From the NCBI GenBank assembly GCA_002751075.1, contig NAOQ01000019.1, positions 252,089 through 307,931 of the forward strand: 55,843 nucleotides of DNA, written 5' to 3'. The notes beneath the pieces were generated by a model. It searched no databases. It was given only the letters and a program-made list of their open reading frames with translations, and was not told where the DNA came from. The position numbers and the translations under genes are program-made. Of the stretch, positions 27,101 to 39,399 are shown in pieces. Position 1 is the stretch's first letter. Every line of letters begins with the position of its first letter. Origin of the DNA: Ichthyophonus hoferi (Eukaryota > Opisthokonta > Ichthyosporea > Ichthyophonida > Ichthyophonidae).

Positions 27101-30100
27101 AATCATACAAGAGTACTTGTGGAGACCTTATAAAGTTATCATTTGTTCTTATAGTATACGTAAATATTGGTTATATATGCACATATTTATACCCAATCAC
27201 GCTATTTTTCCCATTTATTGCCTCAGCTGTATTGTATTGATTACTTTACCCTGTTTTACCCAACTCATCTCTCTCCCTCTTTTATCATCCTTTCAAACCC
27301 TCCCATTGAATGGTGTACGCTGTGGGTTTGTGGTATGCTCTAAATTGTAGGTATGCGGTTGTGTGGATGTACACACAAGGGGCTGATAGGCTGACGGTCA
27401 GGTATATTTTCTGGATGCATTATCAGAGATGGTGCTGTTGGCGTCGTCCTCTGAGACAGAGAGGTATGAGATCCAAACCCTGTTATTTATGCCCTCTAAT
27501 GTTATACTTGTCTTTCATCCTCCTTCCCTTTTCTCTCTTATACATAAGATAAAAATTTGAGTATATGAGAAAGAACAATATTGCCACCGTCTTGTTACCT
27601 CCTGCTGCACTCTCTTCCGTATACACTTACATATTCATAAGTATTAACAACCCTTCTCATTCTCCCATGCACTGCATATAGATACACCCATTGGCTAAAC
27701 GCTATTTATCCATCCCTACTACTACATACATGCATCTCTATATAAGGTAATGTTATCTAGTACTTACTATGTACTACCTTTCTTTGCAGACTCCTTCAAC
27801 AGAATAAAAGCGACAACAACCTATTTTCCTCTCTCTCCGTAAGCCCCCTCCACACCATCTTTCCCCACACATGTAATCTTCTAGCCCCAGACCTGGCGAA
27901 ATTACCCGACCCTCCCGCCCCTAGGTAGATAATAAGATACCATTCCTTTTACTATTTACATAATATGCCATTGACACCTTCATTGATAGCCTGTGTGCAT
28001 GCATGTATGTATGCATGTGTTCATCTTGTTTGCTTTGACCCTTTTATTTCTTTATTTATGTCACACACCCTAATTCTATCTATCTTTCTCGTACCTTATA
28101 CTAATACTATTTTTATACTCCCTTTGAAATCTACTTAACCGTTAACCACTTTTAATAGCCAAATGTTGTTTCGTTAAGGAAAAAACCACACTGACTAGCC
28201 AGCTTTGAGCCAGTGGATATTATTCAATAAATTTAAAATATTTATCATATAATCAGGAATCGAGAAACACATGAAGAGATGCTCACTTCCATCACATATG
28301 CTATGGAAACAGCACTGGCTGATCGTAGGGAGCAGGTTGATGCCTTACGTAATGCGGTAGGTGCTATGTATTACGTGACCACTGTATACTGGTAAATACT
28401 GTCATTTGATTTGCATATGCAAGTACTTGATTGTTGTGGGGCATGTAGAAATAAATAATCGTTTTGTATCTGTCTTTTTTTCTTTTGCATTTGTTTTTAC
28501 CTAAACGCACACAGCTATGCATATATATATATATTAATTCCATTCAAAAGAACTATACCCTTGTTAATTCTGTCCTTTTGATAGGCACATGATTGTAGTG
28601 ACTCATGTTCATGCAGTTCAATTCATTTGTTTTGCAGTTATAGTTATGACTTGCCTAGCAGAAGCTGCATAACTATACATTGACCGAATATCCGCCCATT
28701 GCATGGGGAACAGTATGTGAGTGAGGGGAGTCCAGAAGAGGAAGCTAGTCTACGTCATGCCAAGGTGGATGCCATGGGCCAATTACAATTTGTACTTCAG
28801 AAACTATTAATTACCAGTGCCAACTTTATTAATACCTATACCAATGAAATGGCACCTTGGACCCAACAACCACAGGCACAACTCTCCGGTAGATACATCC
28901 CTGTCCTTTCGTATTCTTATAATACCTCTTTCTCCTTGTCACATTATGTATATCATGTGATGGACATGACAATAGACCAATAATCTGTGTGTTTATGATC
29001 TGTATGGATAGGGAGATGTATGGGCTTAGATACAATTCTTTCTTGTTAGGGGATAACATTAATAATGATCAACTTATTAAAGACGGTATTTCAGTTTTTC
29101 TTCCCTCTCTTTTTTATTGTGATTCTTTTTCTCTGAATACATTTTCATCATCAAACACAATACTTTTTAAATTGTTTTAAGCTAATATTATGTATACTAG
29201 GTGAGCATACAATATATTATCCTTATAGAAGGACTTGCACGTGTTATCAAGATCAATCGTATTTATTGTCATACACTTTCCATAGCCCTAGGCCCAACAT
29301 ACCAGCGGACCAACCAGATGCTTAAACAGCTACAGGCGGTGAGTTTATATTTAGATATTTTGTACTGATAGTTGGATTCAAATGTATATACACTGCAAGC
29401 TTGAAATATTATACCCCCTTTCTATGATTATGTTAGTATGGCTTTTTATTTACACATTTTTTCTCTTATTTGTTCTGCTGANNNNNNNNNNNNNNNNNNN
29501 NNNNNNNNNNNNNNNNNNNNNNNNNNNNNNNNNNNNNNNNNNNNNNNNNNNNNNNNNNNNNNNNNNNNNNNNNNNNNNNNNNNNNNNNNNNNNNNNNNNN
29601 NNNNNNNNNNNNNNNNNNNNNNNNNNNNNNNNNNNNNNNNNNNNNNNNNNNNNNNNNNNNNNNNNNNNNNNNNNNNNNNNNNNNNNNNNNNNNNNNNNNN
29701 NNNNNNNNNNNNNNNACAATACTTTTTAAATTGTTTTAAGCTAATATTATGTATACTAGGTGAGCATACAATATATTATCCTTATAGAAAGACTTGCACG
29801 TGTTATCAAGATCAATCGTATTTATTGTCATACACTTTCCATAGCCCTAGGCCCAACATGCCAGCGGACCAACCAGATGCTTAAACAGCTACAGGCGGTG
29901 AGTTTATATTTAGATATTTTGTACTGATAGTTGGATTCAAATGTATATACACTGCAAGCTTGAAATATTATACCCCCTTTCTATGATTATGTTAGTATGG
30001 CTTTTTATTTACACATTTTTTCTCTTATTTGTTCTGTGCCTGTTGTCTTCACCAATTTGTATACTTTCCTTTGCCTCTCTGCTTTTTTCTTTAATTTTAA

Positions 30101-31732
30101 ATTTTAAATGGCTCCGTCTATTGCCTGATTGGCTTCATATTATATTCTCTGTTACCAAGCCACTATAAGAATCATGTCCCTCTTGATAACTTTTATTGAC
30201 ATGTTGCTTGATTTTCCATTCTAGCAACTCACTTTACATTCATGCACACCATCCTTTCTAGATTCACACGCAATAAGCAGTTGATACATAATTACACACT
30301 TTTATATATGCGTATGCCCACCTAATTTAACACCAGTATGGAATAGTGTAAAATTATATAGCTTTTTTTTCTTCCTACTCCCTCTTTGGTATGTTTATTT
30401 TAAATTCAAGTTACAATGCGGTTTATTTACATGCAGCTTAAAACATATTCATTCCGGTATCAGTGGCCTAGTTTTTACATTTTTAGGCTACCTTGCCTAT
30501 GAAATATATGATTATGGAACACATAACCATCCAGTGGTTATCGTTTCTATTTAAACTTCTTACCAGCCTACCCAATCACAATGTCTCAAATAGCATTTTC
30601 TGTCCAATAGGTACTTGAGGGATACCATGGGATACAGCAATCAGATCATACTTTGAAGGAATTAGAGTGCCATTTGCAAAGAGTAAGACTTTTGCCCATT
30701 TCGATTTGATTTGATTTCTCTTGAGTCTTTTTATTATTCAACCTATATACCCTCGTACCTGTATACCCACACGCATATCTATATGCACAGGTATACCAAT
30801 ATATACCCACACACATTCGAACATAGTGTTATTAAAATGACATATCTGACCAAGACTTACAATCTTGAAAGATAATATTAGTTTAAATGTGTACTTATCT
30901 ACTCAGTTCTTATATATTGGGTTTTTAACAGGATTATGATGAATACCAATTGACTTTATTTTATCCTTCGTGGAAATTAGCGGAATAATATATAATCGGA
31001 AATAGGAAATAGGCTTTTGTCATTACTTCTCCTATGTTGGATAGGGTAATTACTTCACTGAACTTTATTTATACCTATATACGTTGATACTTACGCCCTG
31101 TTTAATTAACATGATATTAATCGACACATTTAAACCAGCTTTGTTAAATGCAGTATATCTGAAATTCTTTCTGTATTCCCGAGTATCAGATACAGCATAT
31201 CCCTAATCCCTGATCTGTTGAGATGATTTTTTAACGTCGCTAGTTATATTATGTAATATTTGTTTCAAGTAGTTTTATAGCGTCGATGTATCGATACATT
31301 TTAGAATGATAAACTTTTAATATTATAGCATGATGGAAAAATATTGCGTTTTGATTCGGTGATTGATTCAATAGCGTTAGCCTTCCCAATTTAGCTTGCG
31401 CTTGATTTATTTACTGATTTTCCCGTTGGGGAGCCACCAAATAATGGTTTTCAGTTGTAGTAAATGTAAAATAAATAACTATATAATGATATATATTGCA
31501 GAAAATAGATAGATAGAAATATGTCGAGTTGCAAAAAGAAGTAAGAGAGCCTTTTCATTAATTATAAAATCTTATTAGCAGTAGGATTTAACACTATGTA
31601 TTTTCACAGCTGAGCAAACAGGCAGAGACTGGGCATGGGATTAGTCAAGGGGACCTAGAGACTCTAGAGAAAGACCTGTTGATCTTGCAGAGTGGCTTGC
31701 GGCGCATGACCCAGCCACTACTTTCTATCTAG
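24143..31732 (+). CDS. HAUS7-like: Helical protein, tentatively HAUS augmin-like subunit 7
   Basis: Eleven exons: 24143-24223, 25206-25251, 25842-25906, 27012-27056, 27402-27463, 27790-27924, 28257-28356, 28714-28888, 29229-29338, 30611-30682, 31610-31732. Phases agree and total 1014 nt (337 aa). The start ATG has an in-frame TAA two codons upstream. The protein is largely predicted helix, for example NRETHEEMLTSITYAMETAL and LETLEKDLLILQSGLRRM, with a proline-rich stretch LAKLPDPPAPR in the middle. The HAUS7 suggestion rests on weak features from memory: an N-terminal helix followed by NCPIL (human L-N-C-P-F-L), the order FYEDILTRC, a MVLLASS segment, and similar overall length and helix pattern. 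Augmin recruits gamma-tubulin to spindle microtubules. That this is a real gene is well supported; the family is not. The start of exon 2 is uncertain. Confidence 0.5.
28257..28888 (+). CDS. Two best-supported exons of the HAUS7-like gene
   Basis: Exon 28257-28356 (ends LADRREQVDALRNA at a gtaggt donor, phase 0) and exon 28714-28888 (starts YVSEGSPEEEASLRHAKVD, phase 1 out). Both have strong helical, charged, protein-like content and fully consistent phases. The intron 28357-28713 between them is non-coding. Confidence 0.85.
29157..29477 (+). repeat. Gap-flanking direct duplication, copy 1
   Basis: Matches 29716-30036 at an offset of exactly 559 with very few substitutions. It includes the whole 110-nt exon 29229-29338. 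Copy 1 encodes EGLARVIKI and PTYQ. Confidence 0.95.
29482..29715. other. Assembly gap (234 N)
   Basis: Run of N in the intron after exon 29229-29338 of the HAUS7-like gene. The sequence on both sides is the same ~320 bp, so the gap size and the existence of any real missing sequence are doubtful. Confidence 0.98.
29716..30036 (+). repeat. Gap-flanking direct duplication, copy 2
   Basis: Second copy, with the exon at 29788-29897. It differs by two visible exon substitutions, both of which change the residue (EGL to ERL, PTYQ to PTCQ). The exon enters in phase 1 and leaves in phase 0, so the two copies cannot be spliced in series without breaking the frame. This is most simply the second allele placed across the gap. 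Confidence 0.95.
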
Positions 31733-33299
31733 TTGGTCTTAGGCAGTCTATTTTTATGAGTATTACTTGCACTTTTAGTAATTCGGATGGTTTGGTTGTA
31801 ATGTAATTATTTCTACTTTGAGACTGATTCCTGGGGCCACCTGACTTGTTCATTGTTTACTCGTTGGCTCTATTATGACTTTTAATATTTTAACAAGACA
31901 TGGACATTGTTACCAAAAAATATAATTTAGCGAACAATACTTTTCTTGAGAGCTCGTTTATGCACGGGATATTATTTAGCGAGCTGATCTGGTAGAATGG
32001 TACATAGATCATAACCCTGATCGGTGAGACTAAATGAGCTTGTAGGAAAGAATTTTAAAATTTTAATAATAATAGCCAACTAATTGGTAATATATATTAT
32101 AACATAAATATTATATTTTAATATGGGTGCTTTCTAGGGGTTAGTTTGTAGAAGCATATTACCTATAGACTCTAGATCTTTTAGAGTTCTTATCCATTGT
32201 AAGTATCAATTATGAATACTATAATGAAGATACGGGCCAATTTACTCTAAGCTATATATTAATCTACATGTCATTGCGTTCATTTCCACTTTTATTTGGT
32301 TGGTGTTCAGGCAACACTCTATTTAATTGTTTTTAAAACTTTTATGTATATAATCAACCAATTTAGTCGCTCAGCTTAGGTTAAGTAGCACCAGTTTTAT
32401 CTGATTGTGTACATACTATTATTCGATATGCAGAACGTATACGTGCAAGATAACGATATGAACAATGTGAAAAGAGCAACTACGCACAGGTTATCACTTC
32501 ATACTACACTCACCAAATAGGTTTCAACATAGTAGTATAATTGTATGATATTACCAAACTAGAATAGTTCTATAGTTTGATAGTAAATTAGTACAATTGT
32601 ATGGTTAAAACCTTGTGACATAAATATTTCTACTACATTTGTAATGAACCGTTGAACAGAAAAGCAAAAATGACAGCACAAAAAACACCACATACGAGTA
32701 CGTACTCTTTTCTGTAGTCTTCCTTATATATACACCGAAGCCTATATCTATGTATAATTGAAATAAAAATATACAAGCTTCCGATTTTTGTACATGAAAA
32801 TTTTAACAGCAATACTAATCTGGTTTTTTAAAGTTTACAATCCTATTATAATATAATACTGAAGATCCATTCAACATATTTTCAATTTTTGAAATTATGT
32901 TACTACCCATTTATTGCTATCCATTTCCTATGGAACTTGTCACGTAACATTGAGTATATTATTCCGTTTTGCTCTATTATCCACACCATTTTTTCTCCTC
33001 CCTTTTCTTGTTACCTTGGTGTTGAAATATATCAGCCCTTACAAATGTTAATGCGGAATGTAAAGACAATGCAATGCATACGCTATAATCTTGATCTATT
33101 GTGTCATTTAAACGATTTTTTACAGGGAAAAAATACAGAGCCTAATCTAATTGGATGTTATAGCTATTGGCTGTACATTACCCAGAAGAGCAGCTTTTAA
33201 ATATTTGTTTTTATTTTACCGACTGCATGCATTGCATATGCAGATAAACAAATAGGTATATTGTTAGTTATCATATTTATTTTCAACAAGGTTACAAAT
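31733..33299. other. Intergenic region, HAUS7-like to CTNS
   Basis: About 1.57 kb, AT-rich, between the TAG of the upstream gene and the ATG of cystinosin, same strand. It must hold the 3' UTR of one gene and the promoter of the other. No exon, repeat or RNA gene is supported. Confidence 0.5.
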
Positions 33300-36200
33300 A
33301 TGAGGTTTCTTTCGACGTTATTCTTCGCATTAGTTATATTATGTTCTACATTTATATGCTCAGGTTTGTATAGTTGTTCTTTTTATCACTTCTCTTCTCA
33401 GTTCTTCATTAATCTTGTTACTTCCTTTCATCGTAAAGTCCTGTCCCATCAACAGCATGGGTGGTGAAGAACAAGATATATAATGGAGAATGTTCTTGTT
33501 AGATTTTTTTTTAATAATTAAGAGAGGTTCATATGTTGAATTTATTATGCATTTAAAAGTACTTGTCCTTGGTATGTTGTTGTGCAATCCATTGCCCCAG
33601 AAAGCTCTTTTTTTAAAAAAAAATGTCCTAAACCCTACATAATATGTTGCTATCTTCCCTATATTTTTACCCATATTTCTATTAACTCTAATCTCACTCC
33701 AACAACAACTTCTTAATCCATCCTATTTAGCCGAGCAGATTCATCTTATTGTTCAAAGGCAACCCAGTCCCTTTACTATATCCGGCCTGACTGAGATTAT
33801 TGTAGCTCCAGCCACCGCCCCTAGTACGGATGTTAGTATAACAGTGACGTGCGACAATCCCAAAGTACACGTTATTAATGGCTTTGTATTACCAAAGGGA
33901 AGTTTAGATTCGATCATTATGGTAGTAACCGCAGATGAACCTGGCATCGCTCTAATAAAGTATGTATATAATATACTTTTAAATTTAAATTTTTGTTCTG
34001 CACTATATGTTTACATTTTAATTTTTGTTAAGCATGTAACGATTGAGTTCTAATGGCTTTAAATTTTGATAAGAGTGAGCGTGTGGTTTTATTGATGAGG
34101 AGGCCACTATATAGGGTTGGATCATAGTTACAATATGCAATGATACGTTTTTAGTATGTATTTTCTTGGAGTTAATATGCGCATTAGCTTAAGGATTATT
34201 TTAAAAGAAAAGGAATCCTACCAATACGTAGATGAGTTGTTGAAGCAGTTTTCATTGACTCAAGGCCACTAAGTCTACCAGTTGCCCTGATTACGTATTT
34301 TAATATGAAGTATTTCCATTGTTTATCTTTGAGCCTGGTTTCATAAAATATTTTATAATTTGAATGATGCCTGACATCTACTGACTCTAATTCCTATATT
34401 ATATTTCAATTGTCATTTATTTTTATTTTTATTTTTATTTTTGATTTTAATTTGGAACTAACAAGTGCCTTATTATTGTTTTTTTGTGTGGATACTCTTT
34501 TTTATTAATATGATCTGAACTAGATTGGTCGACTAATAACAGTAGTAATGATAAAGACGTGAGAATGGTCAATGTGTACGTATTAGATATAGCTGTATAA
34601 CGAGTCATAGGTTCTACACCTCTGTATAACATGTCTAGCCATGGGTGTATTATCAGGCATTGTTTTCTATACATACGTATATACACTTATATATAGCACA
34701 GAGGAGGGATTGGAAGAAACCACAGGTACAATGTACATCTGGTATGGTATTTAGATGGGAAAGGAGGAGAGGTTTAAGAATCATTTACTTTAATTAGTAA
34801 ATAGGTTTATTTTTAAATTTTTATTGCTTTAATTTAAAGTTTAACAGTTGCATCTCACAGGATCTTACATGATAAGGACCTCTTGGCATCATTTGATATC
34901 CAGGTGATCAAACATAACTGGTTGATTCTTTTTAACGACGTGGTTGGGTGGATATATTTTCTAGCCTGGTCAATCTCCTTTTATCCGCAAGCAAGTAATC
35001 CCTTTGCATGTAGTAGTTAGCTTACAAAGACTTAATAATTTCACGCAAATAGAATCTGGGTGTTTGATTGTTTATTAGTCAAGCCGATTTATTTATGATT
35101 TGATTCACACAATAGGTTTTCCTATTCTGACTTAGTATTAACACTTAAATACACCTAGCGAGTCACCCAAACCCATACATACCAACACACACATATGTGG
35201 ACCCCACCCTTACATCCTAACCTTACAGGTTATGGCTCAAATATAAAGTTATTCCAACTTGTTTAATGTATTTGCATATGTACATATATATGCATATACT
35301 GCGTTATAGATCTATTTATTAAAGTGTATTAGCTCAAGATTGAATTCCTACCTTTTCAGTTGGACGGCCATTAAAATGGTATTTTGTTATGGGTTGAATG
35401 TAAACTAAGTAGCCTTGTAACAATATATATAATAAAATATATGTAATTGCATCAAATTGATGGATATAAACCAAACCACTCTGACCTCATAGTATAATAC
35501 TAGTACTAGCCAATAACTATGGCCGTTCTATTATAGAGTAAACATTATTGGTTGGTATTTGGATGAATCACCCAATTATTGAAAAGAAAAATAATAAATA
35601 ATAATTGACTGGGAAAAGAAATTATTTGCCTTATATATCAAAACACAGTTCTCGTACCTAGACCACTCTATTAAATAGTGTTTTGTATATATATACAGCT
35701 AAAATGTGGAAGTCACATATAGAGACAGAGAGTACAGTTTTAACATGTATGCACACATAGAGGTGTGTAACGTTTAGTTATACTAACATGATTATGACGA
35801 AAATAATGTATGTCCGTATGTATTAGATCAATCAGCCACTATAGTATTATCCAAAGAAAAAAACTCCATATAATTATGCAGCCTAAATACAACCTATGGT
35901 TACTAACCCGATAGACTTTAGCATAAACGATGTACAGCGTTAATTATAAGTATATTCAATGCGTAACTAACCACCCATCCCTATACTCCTATTATACTTC
36001 TCCAACATTTCTATCCTGCACTACATAAATAGGTATGGGTCAACTTTGTCCGCAAAAGTGTTATTGGTCTCAGTTTCGACTTTCTCCTCTTAAATATAAT
36101 TGGATGGATCTGCTATGGGGCCTTTAACATTGGCTTATACTCTGTTCCAATTGTTAAAAGGGAATATCAGGCAATACATCCGGGATCATCTATCCCTGTA

Positions 36201-37526
36201 CAGCCTAATGATGTATTTTTTGCCGTCCATGCATTCGTTCTGACTGCTATTACCATTGCTCAGTGCTTTGTGTACGAGGTGGGAAACATATTTGTGACTG
36301 GAGTGGTTAAGACTTCTTACTTACATACACTTTTATTCACATTTCAAATATGGCCTTTCAGCATACTATAGCATGGGTTGTATCTAGCTTCAGACAAACT
36401 GCACACTACCTACATACCCCTACATAATCTAAACCTAGATTACGCGTCAAATCTACAACAGACATATACATGTAATTATGATCAAGTTTAGTTCAATCAT
36501 ATGCACAATAACAGGAACTACACAGTTTTTTATTATTGTACAACAGTACATATCATTACATTGTTTGAAGATTTTTACAATTGTCTTTTAGTAGTGTGAC
36601 ATTTGATTTTAAAACTAAAACCCTATCGGTGTCCTTATAACATAAATTTACTACCATGTAGTATTCTTTAGATTTAGTGTATCACGAATCATGTTTATTG
36701 TTTAATGCTAAATATTCCTATATGATTTCACATATCGACATATACATATACATATACTTATATGCATATATCTACGTATGTACATTAACATTTGCCTATA
36801 ACACTCATCCATACAGCGAGGCAATCAAAGGGTATCTATCCCAGTGTGGGGTATTGTTACTGCGGTAGTAGTGTTCCAGCTATGCAGTTTCTTTTCAGTT
36901 CTCTTCGGTAGTCACGATGTGCTCACTTTCCTGACATGGACATCATTTGTGAAACTGGGCATCACGCTAGTCAAATACATACCACAGGCATATCTTAACT
37001 TTGTTGTAAGTGACTTGCCACTGCTCTTAGTAAGGGAGTGTCTAGTACAAAGGTGTACAATGCGGGAAAGAGGAGATGTTTACAAGAGAAGGGAATAAGA
37101 AAAGGCTAGAATAATGCTGGTATAAATAATCTGGTATGAATTATAATTTGATGGTAGAGCTTGTTTATTGCCAGTATAGATATGCTCAGATACAGGCAGT
37201 TTACCCTATATATCTTCAATTCCCTTGTGTATTTTATGTATACAATTTGTTCTTAACCACCCCAAACCACACCTCCCACGCCACAGCGTAAGAGCACAGT
37301 AGGTTGGAGTATAGGAAATATCCTTCTAGACTGTACGGGGGGTGTGTTGAGTATGCTGCAGATGACTTTAATTGCTTACAACGTCAACGATTGGACAGGA
37401 TTTTTTGGAAATCCTACCAAATTTGGATTGGGGCTTTTCTCTGTGGCCTTTGATATATTATTTATTCTACAGCATTATCTATTTTATCGTAATGCACAGT
37501 ATAAGGTATTGTACCATCCCATGTAA
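33300..37526 (+). CDS. CTNS: Cystinosin, lysosomal cystine/H+ symporter
   Basis: Exports cystine from lysosomes with protons. Six exons: 33300-33363, 33731-33959, 34861-34990, 36033-36278, 36817-37005, 37287-37526, totalling 1098 nt (365 aa; human 367). Residues 1-21 ([21 protein letters not shown]) are a signal peptide and about 22-125 form the luminal domain. Seven membrane helices follow, with PQ-loop 1 at [18 protein letters not shown] and [10 protein letters not shown], and PQ-loop 2 at [13 protein letters not shown] and [10 protein letters not shown]. The transport aspartate region NILLDCTGG and the PTKFGLG block match the human protein. The C-terminus YKVLYHPM offers YxxPhi motifs in place of the human GYDQL lysosomal sorting signal. 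The luminal domain is short and contains no N-x-S/T sequon. The third intron uses a GC donor (gcaagt). Confidence 0.97.
36033..36278 (+). CDS. CTNS: Cystinosin exon 4 (first PQ loop and helices 2-3)
   Basis: Phase 0 at both ends. It reads [20 protein letters not shown] then [19 protein letters not shown] and ends [24 protein letters not shown], closely following human cystinosin. Its in-phase start with V after FYPQ shows that the upstream intron uses the GC donor at 34991. Confidence 0.97.
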
Positions 37527-39399
37527 TTGTATCCTTACAGGGTTAATCTCAAGAGGGAAATGAGCTTGTTTATATGTTTATATTAGAATGTTGCTGGCTG
37601 AAGTTTAAGCAGAATAGCTTTGAAGTCGATATGTATCTGTCAGGGGAATGTCTAGGTAATAGTGTCATTATTTATACAAATCACATTTTTCTTCCAGTTG
37701 CATTCTTTCTCCTTCCAATATTTCTTTAGTAGCGGACAGATGCTTACTCACATTGAGACTACACAATCATTTAAATCCATACATATGTACCTCTCCCAGC
37801 CTGGCTCATACACACTATAATGATGTAAATACATACATGTATACGAGTACTGAAGTATTATATGAATCAGTTCATCAAGCCTAATCACAATTCCAAACTA
37901 CCCCGCTCTAGTAACTAACTAAGAATAACGGTATTGTTGGGGCACAGAAATATATGTGCATACTTTCCCACATATACATATATACACTGTGATACATACC
38001 CCAACATATATATAAAGATAGACATAACCATAATTACCCCCTTGCACACAAAGTTATGCAATCAGCTATATAGACATACATACACACATGTTTAATTGCA
38101 CCTTTACACAAGCTTTCTGTATCCTTCTTACAAGATAAATAAAATATTCCAGATAAACTAATACCCAGTTTCTTTTAAAAGGAGATTACCATTGAAGACG
38201 AAACTGCAAAGGCCAGTGAGACCACCAGGCTAATAGCATAAGTAGAAAAGTGACTGCTTTACAGAGCTTAGTAACAGTAACAGTTTGCCGTGTTTCTTTG
38301 GAGCGACAACTGTGCATTACAAGTACTGGTCCACCTAATGATTTATTATATATACAAATGTTTTAAAAATAAACATAAAAAGTGAATTGAATGATATTGA
38401 TGTATATATTCAAAAAAAATCTAAATATAAGCTAATAAACAGAATAATTATAATGATTTACATTGATAATGCATAAGGTCCCAGTTACAAGTTCTAAATG
38501 TTGTCCAAAGTTGGGTTTAATTCTTTTTTTAACATCATGCTTGATTGGTACAATGGACTCCGTGGTGGTATATGGGTCAATCTCAGGACCATCTTAGAGA
38601 AAGTAAAACAATAATTTCATGATATATTAGTCCGCTCACTATTCTCCTATTCGATTATTTTGAGCTTTATAGCTCATATTGTACCAGTTCAGTGATCAGT
38701 CATTTCCTACTAACGGGCCGTTTTTTAAAGTGTTGGCCCTAGAACGTGACTAAGTTATTCTCAGTGCTATTGCTAGGAGAAAGGTGCTCACAACTGGTGC
38801 CAATTTTCAAGTGCAGAGCTAGACGTTACAATAAAGATACCACGATTTATATAATACATAATACCGGTCAAATACCTTCTAACTATTAATAAAGTATAAT
38901 ATGCATTTATATTTTGATTGATATTATTTAACATACGCATATATATATGATTATATGGTATAAGAATATAGGAAGACAGTCTAATAATAAATATACTCAA
39001 TCATACGAATAAAAAGTTTAATATATCCATGATGTAGTAGTGACAGTGAATGTCCGAATAATCCTGTGTCAAATTTTAGCCATGCTTCCGCTAAACCTTT
39101 TTGAGACTGAAATATATACATCCAATGCAATATTTCATTCACGAGTATACTATAAATCACTACAAACTATTATACACTTTCATTTGGTTTTCTTGCCACT
39201 AGTTAGTATTTTAATTTTAATTTTTACTTAATTTCGCTTCAAACAAACCCTACTCTATGTATGTTGGTATTAGATCACATCTAGCATCTAGCTCCGGGTC
39301 CAGCCTGAAGAGTTAAGTAGTATTTTGCAGGTATCAAAAATATGCACCTACTCCGCACAGGGATTAGTAGTTTGTCATAGACAAATATATTTACCTTAT
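37527..39399. other. Convergent intergenic region, CTNS to RFC1
   Basis: About 1.87 kb between two stop codons on opposite strands. It must hold both 3' UTRs. The left part (37527-38170) shows nothing. The part at 38180-39110 contains exon-like open stretches described separately. Confidence 0.5.
38180..39112 (-). CDS. Possible small unidentified gene, exon-like stretches
   Basis: Minus-strand open segments with splice-like ends. About 39112 downward: SQKGLAEAWLKFDTGLFGHS then LSLLHHG. 38798-38818: a short phase 1/1 block ending at a gtgagc donor. About 38592 down to ~38470: GPEIDPYTTTESIVPIKHDV then KKRIKPNFGQHLEL. About 38335 down: GGPVLVMHSCRSKETRQTVT then VTKLCKAVTFLLMLLAWW. The first three agree in phase; the last does not with the donors I can see. 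The plus strand also has short open frames here, so strand is not secure. No family recognised. Confidence 0.25.

Noticed and set aside
27839-27893. A short intron splitting HAUS7-like exon 27790-27924
   Set aside because: A gtaagc and a cag are present, but removing the segment breaks the phase, while reading through keeps the frame open and matches the next exon.
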